DNA from: JAPKZH01 sp964537875
Lineage (GTDB): Bacteria > Acidobacteriota > Aminicenantia > Aminicenantales > UBA4085
Assembly: GCA_964537875.1 (NCBI GenBank)
Contig: CAZIDN010000123.1
Coordinates: 1-7,889, forward strand
DNA length: 7,889 bases
Reading direction: 5' to 3'
In this document: one piece after another, positions 1 through 4,881 of the stretch
Numbering within the stretch: the first letter of the stretch is position 1
Layout of the letters: each line of letters starts with the position of its first letter
Position numbers and translations under genes: made by a program
Notes under the pieces: generated by a model
Database searches by the model: none
Seen by the model: the letters and a program-made list of their open reading frames with translations, nothing else
What the model was told of the DNA's origin: nothing

Positions 1-539
1 ACCGGCTCTTTAGCGGCCGGCTCTTCCAGCTCGAAATATTCCTTCTCTTTGAAGTTGAATGTCTTGGCGATGATGTTCGAGGGGAACACCTGCTGCTTCA
101 TGTTGAACTTCATGACCGTGTCGTTGTAGAACTGACGGGCGTAGGCGATCTTTCCTTCCGTGCCCGCCAACTCCTCCTGGAGCATCAAGAAGTTCTGGTT
201 GGCCTTCAGCTCGGGATAATTCTCGGCCACGGCGAACAGCGTCTTCAGGGCTCCGGTCAGCTGGTTTTCCGCCTGGCTCTGGTCCTTGACCGTGCCGGCG
301 TTGATGGCTTTGGCCCGCGCTTCCGTGACGTTCTGAAAGACTTCCCGCTCGTGCTTGGCATAGCCCTTGACCGTTTCCACCAGGTTGGGAATGAGGTCAT
401 ACCGCCTTTTGAGCTGGACATCGACCTGGGCCCAGGAGTTATCGCACCTGTTCCTCAGGCTGATCAGGCTGTTGTACATGCCGATGGCGATGATGAACAG
501 CGCGCCGATGATGATGATAAAAATCAGCAATGCTCCCAT
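1..539 (-). CDS. lemA: LemA family membrane protein (partial, C-terminal end off the window)
   Basis: The reading frame enters at the ATG complementary to 537-539 and stays open to the window edge, giving 179 residues with no stop yet. Residues 2-20 are a very hydrophobic N-terminal segment (GALLIFIIIIGALFIIAIG), expected to anchor the protein with the rest as a helical domain. Hallmark LemA stretches follow: YNSLISLRNRCDNSWAQVDV at about 22-41, QLKRRYDLIPNLVETVKGYA at 42-61, LFAVAENYPELKANQNF at 101-117, then QEELAGTEGKIAYARQFYND at 121-140 and FPSNIIAKTFNF near 152-163. Family members are usually about 185-200 residues, so only a short tail is missing. The biochemical role of LemA is poorly defined; it is often encoded beside TPM-domain or M48 peptidase genes, which would lie beyond the left edge here. 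A good ribosome site (GGAAGGAG) lies just upstream of the ATG. Family assignment is secure, function is not. Confidence 0.95.
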   Translation of the reverse strand, partial: MGALLIFIIIIGALFIIAIGMYNSLISLRNRCDNSWAQVDVQLKRRYDLIPNLVETVKGYAKHEREVFQNVTEARAKAINAGTVKDQSQAENQLTGALKTLFAVAENYPELKANQNFLMLQEELAGTEGKIAYARQFYNDTVMKFNMKQQVFPSNIIAKTFNFKEKEYFELEEPAAKEP

Positions 540-571
540 GTTTCACTCCTTCCATAAATTTCAGGGACGCC

Positions 572-614
572 AGACCGCTCCCCCGTCGAGGGACTCAAAA
601 GAGCGGTCTTTTTT
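572..614 (+). terminator. Terminator-like hairpin in the lemA/gltA divergent region (plus-strand T-tract)
   Basis: AGACCGCTC (572-580) pairs perfectly with GAGCGGTCT (601-609) around a 20-base loop, and a run of T follows to 614. Read on the plus strand this looks like an intrinsic terminator, although the loop is long. It lies upstream of the gltA promoter, so it could stop rightward antisense transcription coming out of lemA. Read on the minus strand it would be a stem-loop in the lemA leader. Confidence 0.5.
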
Positions 615-627
615 CTCAATCACGAGA

Positions 628-656
628 AGCATAATGGCAGCCCCAGAAAAAATCAA
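628..656 (-). promoter_or_regulatory. Predicted sigma70-type promoter for lemA
   Basis: On the minus strand TTGATT (651-656) and TATGCT (628-633) are separated by exactly 17 bases. Each box matches the sigma70 consensus at four of six positions. Transcription would start near 621, giving a leader of about 80 bases that contains the hairpin at 572-609. Prediction by eye only. Confidence 0.45.
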
Positions 657-666
657 GGGCCTCCCG

Positions 667-693
667 AAAAAGACGGCCCTCCGGCGGCGTCTT
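667..693 (-). terminator. Terminator-like hairpin facing left, upstream of lemA
   Basis: On the minus strand AAGACG (693-688) pairs with CGTCTT (675-670), with an inner GCC/GGC helix offset by a two-base bulge, and the T run continues to 667. It would block leftward readthrough into the lemA promoter region. The stem is imperfect and the T-tract short, so this is tentative. Confidence 0.35.
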
Positions 694-698
694 AGCAT

Positions 699-727
699 TT
701 GACAGAGGCAAAAGAGCATGTTATATT
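699..727 (+). promoter_or_regulatory. Predicted strong sigma70-type promoter for citrate synthase
   Basis: A perfect TTGACA (699-704) is followed after exactly 17 bases by TATATT (722-727), five of six matches to the consensus -10 box. Transcription would start near 734, giving an AT-rich leader of about 60 bases before the GTG codon. This is the best-looking promoter in the window and fits a highly expressed central-metabolism gene. Confidence 0.75.
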
Positions 728-779
728 TGCCTGGCTATTGACGAGGAAAACGGACTTATTTTTTAATAAAAAATCTAAT

Positions 780-785
780 AGGAGG
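780..785 (+). promoter_or_regulatory. Ribosome binding site that fixes the citrate synthase GTG start
   Basis: A full AGGAGG lies eight bases before the GTG at 794. No in-frame ATG near the start has a comparable site, so the non-ATG start is favoured. Confidence 0.85.
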
Positions 786-793
786 TTAATCGA

Positions 794-2110
794 GTGGCTT
801 CATTAAAAGAAAAGTTTGCTGCAAAAATGGTCCCGATGCGCGAGCGGGTCCAGAAGATTCTCAAAGAGCATGGCGAGATGAAAGTCGGCGATGTCAGCGT
901 CGCTCAGGCCTACGGCGGCATGCGCAGCGTCAAGTGCATGGTTTGGGAAACATCCGCGCTAGATCCCATCGAAGGCATCCGCTTCCGCGGCTTCACTATC
1001 CCCGAACTCCGGGAAAAACTCCCGAAGGCCCCGGGCGGAGCCGAGCCCCTTCCCGAAGGCATCTTCTATCTCCTGCTGACGGGCGATCTCCCGACGAACG
1101 ACGATGTCAAAGAAATCACGGCAGAATGGCAGAAACGCAGCGCGCTTCCCGCGTACCTGCTCGATACCCTGAAGTCCCTGCCCAAGGACATGCACCCGAT
1201 GACCCAGTTCTCGCTCGGTATCCTGGCCCTCCAGAAAGACTCGATCTTCGAGCAGAGATACAGAAAGGGCATGAGCAAGGTCGAGCACTGGGATCCGATG
1301 TACGAAGACGCCATGAACCTGCTGGCCAAGCTCCCCTCGATCGCGGGCTTCATCTACCGCAGAAGCTATAAAGATGACAAGCAGATACCCGCCGACATGA
1401 ACCTCGACTGGGGCGGAAACATGGCCCATATGGTCGGGGTGAAGGATGAAGCGTTCAAAGAGTTGATGCGCCTCTATCTCGTCATCCACAGCGACCACGA
1501 AGGCGGAAACGTCTCCGCCCACACCTGCCACCTTGTCGGCTCCGCGCTGTCCGACGCTTATTATTCCCTGTCCGCCGCCATGAACGGCTTGGCCGGCCCG
1601 CTCCACGGACTGGCCAATCAGGAAGTTCTGCGCTGGATCATGAACCTGATGAAAGACCTGGGCGGAGTTCCCACGAAGGACCAGCTGATCAAGTACATCT
1701 GGGACACGCTCAATGCCGGGAAGGTCGTCCCCGGCTACGGCCATGCCGTTCTCCGCAAGACCGATCCGAGATATGTCGCCCAGAGAGAATTCGCCCTCAA
1801 GCACCTGCCCAATGACGACATCTTCAAGGTTGTCAGCATGGTCTATGAAGTGGCCCCCGACATCCTGACCCAGCATGGCAAGACCAAGAATCCATGGCCC
1901 AATGTCGACGCCCACTCCGGCTGTCTGCTCTATCACTACGGCCTCACCGAATACGACTTCTACACCGTGTTCTTCGGCGTTTCCCGTGCCATGGGCGTCC
2001 TGGCCCAGCTGATCTGGAGCCGCGCTCTCGGACTTCCGATCGAAAGACCCAAGAGCGTCACGACCGACTGGGTCGAAGCTCAGATCAAGGCGGCCGCGCA
2101 GCCGAAGTAA
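794..2110 (+). CDS. gltA: Citrate synthase, eukaryote (mitochondrial)-like type
   Basis: Condenses oxaloacetate and acetyl-CoA to citrate, the entry step of the TCA cycle, in the cytoplasm. The 438-residue protein resembles the animal mitochondrial enzyme far more than the E. coli hexameric type: HSDHEGGNVSAHT (232-244), AMNGLAGPLHGLANQEVL (262-279), VVPGYGHAVLRKTDPRY (311-327), KNPWPNVDAHSG (365-376) and VLAQLIWSRALG (402-413) are near-identical to pig heart citrate synthase as I recall it. The catalytic triad is intact as His271, His317 and Asp372, and the oxaloacetate-binding arginines as Arg326, Arg398 and Arg418. All keep a constant offset of three from pig numbering, so the core has no gaps. 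Such citrate synthases are known from Geobacteraceae. The GTG start has a strong ribosome site and its own promoter; the gene is monocistronic, closed by a strong terminator. A perfect 12-bp palindrome (GAGAGATCTCTC, 2111-2122) follows the stop codon. Confidence 0.97.
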   Translation: MASLKEKFAAKMVPMRERVQKILKEHGEMKVGDVSVAQAYGGMRSVKCMVWETSALDPIEGIRFRGFTIPELREKLPKAPGGAEPLPEGIFYLLLTGDLPTNDDVKEITAEWQKRSALPAYLLDTLKSLPKDMHPMTQFSLGILALQKDSIFEQRYRKGMSKVEHWDPMYEDAMNLLAKLPSIAGFIYRRSYKDDKQIPADMNLDWGGNMAHMVGVKDEAFKELMRLYLVIHSDHEGGNVSAHTCHLVGSALSDAYYSLSAAMNGLAGPLHGLANQEVLRWIMNLMKDLGGVPTKDQLIKYIWDTLNAGKVVPGYGHAVLRKTDPRYVAQREFALKHLPNDDIFKVVSMVYEVAPDILTQHGKTKNPWPNVDAHSGCLLYHYGLTEYDFYTVFFGVSRAMGVLAQLIWSRALGLPIERPKSVTTDWVEAQIKAAAQPK

Positions 2111-2143
2111 GAGAGATCTCTCTCGACCTTCGCTGATTGAGGG

Positions 2144-2183
2144 AAAAAAAAGGACGGCCCCTGGCGGGGCCGTCCTTTTTTTT
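2144..2183. terminator. Bidirectional intrinsic terminator between convergent gltA and the M55 gene
   Basis: GGACGGCCCC (2152-2161) and GGGGCCGTCC (2166-2175) form a perfect 10-bp stem with a TGGC loop, flanked by eight A on the left (2144-2151) and eight T on the right (2176-2183). It is symmetrical and should end transcription from both sides. It lies 34 bases after the gltA stop but about 240 bases past the M55 stop, beyond element A. Confidence 0.93.
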
Positions 2184-2187
2184 ATTT

Positions 2188-2420
2188 GGGGTCAAAGCTA
2201 CACATTTGACAAATTCAATCCCGGATTTTGAGATCGCGTTTTTAATTGTTTGTCAGATTTCTTATTTCTCTATAATCCCCACAAGCCATGATAATTGCTG
2301 ATTTGTGCCAGACATTAAAGCTATGCGGCTATTTTCTTGGTAAATGTGTCGCTATGACCCCGGCTTATTAAAGCGGCTCGTCTCTAAGGAATTTTTGTTG
2401 AATGTTGAGAGCTTGACCCC
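2188..2420. repeat. Element A: remnant inverted-repeat (MITE/IS-like) sequence with GGGGTCA ends
   Basis: The left edge GGGGTCAAAGCTACACA (2188-2204) is repeated inverted at 2345-2361 with 15 of 17 matches, and 21 of 25 when extended inward. A third, more diverged inverted end starts at 2420 and reads leftward on the minus strand as GGGGTCAAGCTCTCAACATT. The stretch is clearly more AT-rich than the genes, holds no convincing ORF, and has a perfect TATAAT inside. This looks like a nested or decayed non-autonomous element, or the two ends of an insertion sequence that lost its transposase. No transposase is present and no target duplication is evident. The outer right end stops one base past the M55 stop codon. 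Confidence 0.6.
2250..2276 (+). promoter_or_regulatory. Possible promoter inside element A, directed toward the M55 gene (antisense)
   Basis: TTGTCA (2250-2255) and a perfect TATAAT (2271-2276) are 15 bases apart, shorter than the preferred 17. It could be the relic promoter of a lost transposase. If active it would run antisense into the 3' end of the M55 gene. Confidence 0.3.
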
Positions 2421-2421
2421 G

Positions 2422-3309
2422 TCACCCCACATTTCGGGCCAGACGCCAGAGCTTAAGCATTTCCATAAAATCATTGGATACAAACGACACCGAGCGGGCG
2501 CCCGTCCGAATAGCCCCCGGTATCCAGGACGCTTTCACAGCCATGGCTTCGTCCGTATAAACGACCTCCAGGTTGTAGGGTGGGTTCAGCCTGTACGGTT
2601 TGAAATCCTTGATCCTTTTCAAGGCGGCCGTTGTTTTTTGACGAATGAGCTCCTGGGCTTTCTGCGGGTGAAGCATGATCGCCGCCGTAGCAATCGCTTC
2701 CTTCACGACAACTCCCTCCACCTCGCCAAACAGCTCCTTCGCCTGCTCGGCGATCGCCTGGTCCCCCGATACGAGAACAACAGGCACTCCGAAATATCCG
2801 GCAATAGCCCCGTTGAAGCCCGCTTCCGGCATTTTTTTCCCGTTGAGGATAACATCATAGATCGATAAGGTCATCGTATGTTTGAGGACCGCGTCCGGCG
2901 TGCCCGCCCGGGCATGATAGCCGATGAAAATGACCGCGTCAAAGCTCTTGTCGATGCCTTCCATCATGCTCAATGGCCCGTACGTCCAATCCCGCAACAG
3001 CCGGGCTTCGGGCCGGAGAAGGTCGGGCAGGATATTGCGCCCGCTGCCGTGGGAATCGCGAACAAGGATCTCCGTGGCTCCCGCCGCCAGCGCCCCTTCG
3101 ATTGCGGCGTTGGCCTCCTCCGTCATGAGCTTCCGGAACAGAGGATAATCCGGCCCGCCCTGACTGGTCTCATCCCAATTGATGACTCCGCAGATTCCCT
3201 CCAGGTCTACCGAGATGAAAACCTTCAAGCCTTTTGCCCCCGGCTGGGCCTGGGCGGAAATCCCGGCCAGCAAAAAAATGAGCGATAAAAGAGTAAGCGC
3301 TTTTTTCAT
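2422..3309 (-). CDS. M55 family D-aminopeptidase (DppA-like), predicted exported
   Basis: A zinc aminopeptidase of the DppA family, which removes N-terminal D-residues such as D-Ala from short peptides. The 295-residue product matches Bacillus DppA in order of metal ligands: Asp35 and Glu37 in SVDLEG (33-38), His87 in RDSHGSG (84-90), His132 in IGYHARAGTP (129-138) and Glu162 in MPEAGFNG (160-167). The EGIDKSFDAVIFIGYHA stretch and the late IRTGARSVSF block are also typical. Unlike cytoplasmic Bacillus DppA it begins with a signal peptide: KK, a hydrophobic core at about 4-17, and an AQA motif suggesting cleavage after residue 21. Action in the periplasm or outside the cell is therefore inferred, on peptidoglycan-derived or other D-amino-acid peptides. 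The ATG has an excellent ribosome site (GAGGAGG, five bases away). The gene stands alone, with element B just upstream of the ribosome site and element A one base after the stop. The C-terminus looks a few residues shorter than Bacillus DppA but keeps the final helix. Confidence 0.92.
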   Translation of the reverse strand: MKKALTLLSLIFLLAGISAQAQPGAKGLKVFISVDLEGICGVINWDETSQGGPDYPLFRKLMTEEANAAIEGALAAGATEILVRDSHGSGRNILPDLLRPEARLLRDWTYGPLSMMEGIDKSFDAVIFIGYHARAGTPDAVLKHTMTLSIYDVILNGKKMPEAGFNGAIAGYFGVPVVLVSGDQAIAEQAKELFGEVEGVVVKEAIATAAIMLHPQKAQELIRQKTTAALKRIKDFKPYRLNPPYNLEVVYTDEAMAVKASWIPGAIRTGARSVSFVSNDFMEMLKLWRLARNVG

Positions 3310-3320
3310 GAGTCCTCCTC

Positions 3321-3522
3321 ATCTAATATCAACGTAATAATTAGAATGACATTTCCGTTCGGGCGGCACTTAGGCCGCCCGCAGCCCCCGGACCCCGGGG
3401 AACCAGTCCCGTCGGTTCCCCCCGTCGGAAAAACCGACGGGACCCCCCTCCGCTACGGAGGCTTGAGGGCGGCCTAAGTGCCGCCCATACATTGTCACTT
3501 TATTTTTTGCGTTGTATTAGAT
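3321..3522. repeat. Element B copy 1: 202-bp symmetrical multi-hairpin inverted repeat
   Basis: The ends are inverted copies, ATCTAATA (3321-3328) and TATTAGAT (3515-3522). Inside, GGGCGGCACTTAGGCCGCCC (3361-3380) recurs as a perfect 20-base inverted copy at 3467-3486, and each is itself a hairpin (7-bp stem, 6-base loop). Further in lie small hairpins CCCCGG/CCGGGG (3386-3400) and CCTCCG/CGGAGG (3447-3461). At the centre GTCCCGTCGGTT (3406-3417) pairs with AACCGACGGGAC (3432-3443), with an alternative inner stem CCCGTCGG/CCGACGGG (3421-3441). The whole could fold as one long imperfect hairpin or as five local ones. A second copy lies at 7799-7889, so this is a dispersed, probably mobile, non-coding repeat. 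No coding capacity and no clear target duplication. Confidence 0.85.
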
Positions 3523-3570
3523 GGCCCCATCATAAACAACCAAAAGAATGAAGTCAATCCGGCGGCCGTT

Positions 3571-3600
3571 TTGACATCCGCCGGGCCAATACGATAGGAT
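3571..3600 (+). promoter_or_regulatory. Predicted promoter for homoserine dehydrogenase, with an inverted repeat over the -35 box
   Basis: A perfect TTGACA (3571-3576) and TAGGAT (3595-3600) are 18 bases apart, giving a start near 3607 and a leader of about 30 bases. The -35 box lies inside an inverted repeat, CCGGCGG (3559-3565) and CCGCCGG (3578-3584), which could be an operator or chance in GC-rich DNA. Confidence 0.5.
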
Positions 3601-3637
3601 TGTCTAAGGTTCTTCAATTCCGATCCATGGAGGCCTC

Positions 3638-4684
3638 ATGAAATACAAAATCGGGCTCATTGGCTGCGGCACCGTCGGCCAGGGATTCTTGGACATTCTG
3701 GATAAAAAAGCAGACGCCCTAAAAAAGAAATTCGGCTTCGAGGCCAAGGTCGTGGCCATCAGTGACAAGCTCAAGGGATCCCTTCTCGCGCCGAATGGGA
3801 TCGACATCAAAAAAGTGCTCGGTCTTTTGAGCCGGGGAAAGACCCTGAGCGACTACGCGCCGGAAAAGGCCCAAAAAAGCGCCGCCCTGGACCCGCTGGA
3901 GATGATCGAACGGTCGAACGCGGATATTATCGCCGAGCTGACGTACACGGACATCAAGACCGGCGAGCCGGCGACAAGCTATATCAAGAAGGCCTTGCAA
4001 ACCGGCAAACATGTCGTCACTTCCAACAAAGGCCCGGCCGCCCTCCACTATCCGGAGCTCCGGGACTTGGCCAAAAGAAAGAAAGTCCAGTTCCGGATCG
4101 AGGGCACGGTCATAAGCGGCACGCCCGTCTTTACGCTCACCGAAAGCGGCTTCGCCGGCAACACGGTGAAAGAGGTCAAGGGCATCCTAAACGGCACCAC
4201 CAATTTCATCCTGAGCAAGATGGAACTGGATAACATGGATTATCAAGAAGCCCTGGCCCTGGCCCAAAAATTGGGCTATGCCGAGGCCGACCCCACAGCC
4301 GACGTGGAAGGTTTTGACGCGCTGGCCAAGATCGTCATCCTCTCCAATGTCATCCTGGGAGGAAACGTCCGCCCATCGGATGTAAAAAGAGAGGGAATCA
4401 CCGGCATCTCGCGGGACATGGTCCTGGCCGCCAAACAAGAAGGCTTTCGGTATAAGCTGATCGCCCAGACAAAAAAAGAGGGGGGCAAGATCACCGCCGG
4501 CGTGTCGCCCCAGAAGCTTCCTTTGTCCGACCCGCTGGCGGGCGTCATGGGCGCCCAAAACGCCCTGACCTTCGACCTGGACCTCCTCGGCAAAGTCACC
4601 ATCCAGGGGCCCGGCGCCGGGAAAACCGAAACAGGGCATGCCATCCTCCAGGACATGCTTGCCATCCACCGCGATTTGAGCTAG
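3638..4684 (+). CDS. hom: Homoserine dehydrogenase, short form without ACT domain
   Basis: Reduces aspartate semialdehyde to homoserine with NAD(P)H, the branch point toward methionine and threonine. The 348-residue cytoplasmic protein opens with a Rossmann fold, GCGTVGQG at 9-16. Lys131 in TSNKGPAAL corresponds to the conserved lysine of the TANK-type motif. The catalytic domain has NGTTNFIL (185-192) and AEADPTADVEGFDALAK (215-231); in this block Glu216, Asp227 and Lys231 keep the spacing of the yeast active-site residues Glu208, Asp219 and Lys223. The C-terminal GPGAGKTET (324-332) closes the nucleotide site. It ends there, without the C-terminal ACT domain (about 90 residues) of the common 430-residue bacterial form, so threonine feedback through ACT is not expected. 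It is not fused to aspartokinase. The start has GGAGG only four bases before the ATG. The PLP enzyme follows after a 197-base gap on the same strand, suggesting a shared role in methionine synthesis. Confidence 0.95.
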   Translation: MKYKIGLIGCGTVGQGFLDILDKKADALKKKFGFEAKVVAISDKLKGSLLAPNGIDIKKVLGLLSRGKTLSDYAPEKAQKSAALDPLEMIERSNADIIAELTYTDIKTGEPATSYIKKALQTGKHVVTSNKGPAALHYPELRDLAKRKKVQFRIEGTVISGTPVFTLTESGFAGNTVKEVKGILNGTTNFILSKMELDNMDYQEALALAQKLGYAEADPTADVEGFDALAKIVILSNVILGGNVRPSDVKREGITGISRDMVLAAKQEGFRYKLIAQTKKEGGKITAGVSPQKLPLSDPLAGVMGAQNALTFDLDLLGKVTIQGPGAGKTETGHAILQDMLAIHRDLS

Positions 4685-4841
4685 ACTGGACTCTAGGAAA
4701 TCGGGAATTCACGAAATCCTGTATCATGCGTTTTGACACGCAGGGCAAGAGAAACGCGACCGTCCGATTGCGTATTCTTCTTTAGCTTAAATCATGGCAC
4801 GCTCAAAACAACAAACGTCCCTCGACTTCCTTGTCACGCTT

Positions 4842-4859
4842 GAATGCTTCGGTTCATTC
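4842..4859 (+). other. Small UUCG-capped hairpin upstream of the PLP-enzyme ribosome site
   Basis: GAATG (4842-4846) and CATTC (4855-4859) flank a C(UUCG)G cap with a two-base bulge. It is the only structured item I see in the 197 bases between hom and the next gene. A TTGACA at 4733-4738 has no matching -10 box, and I see neither a terminator nor a recognisable SAM riboswitch there. Marginal; may be chance. Confidence 0.2.
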
Positions 4860-4872
4860 GTCAATCCATCTT

Positions 4873-4879
4873 GGAGGAG
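4873..4879 (+). promoter_or_regulatory. Ribosome binding site that selects the ATG at 4882
   Basis: GGAGGAG lies two bases before ATG 4882, with its core at normal spacing. A TTG 17 codons upstream (4831) is in frame but has no such site, so the shorter protein is preferred. Confidence 0.8.
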
Positions 4880-4881
4880 TC

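Noticed and set aside
959..1936. Long minus-strand open frame of 325 codons
   Set aside because: It lies wholly inside the citrate synthase gene, which has full catalytic motifs on the plus strand; the antisense product matches no family I recognise and is a GC-bias shadow.
2344..2868. Plus-strand frame of 174 codons entering the M55 gene
   Set aside because: It begins inside element A and runs antisense to the secure M55 peptidase; no ribosome site or recognisable domain.
3361..3486. CRISPR-like repeats in the GC-rich region between the M55 gene and hom
   Set aside because: The repeats are inverted and symmetrical, not direct repeats separated by regular spacers.
4733..4738. TTGACA as a promoter for the PLP enzyme
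   Set aside because: No acceptable -10 box at 16-18 bases downstream.
4831..4881. Upstream TTG start for the PLP enzyme
   Set aside because: It adds 17 atypical residues without a ribosome site, whereas ATG 4882 has GGAGGAG immediately upstream.
4685..4881. Possible SAM or other methionine riboswitch before the PLP enzyme
   Set aside because: No recognisable SAM-box core, kink-turn or terminator/antiterminator pair; only one weak UUCG hairpin.
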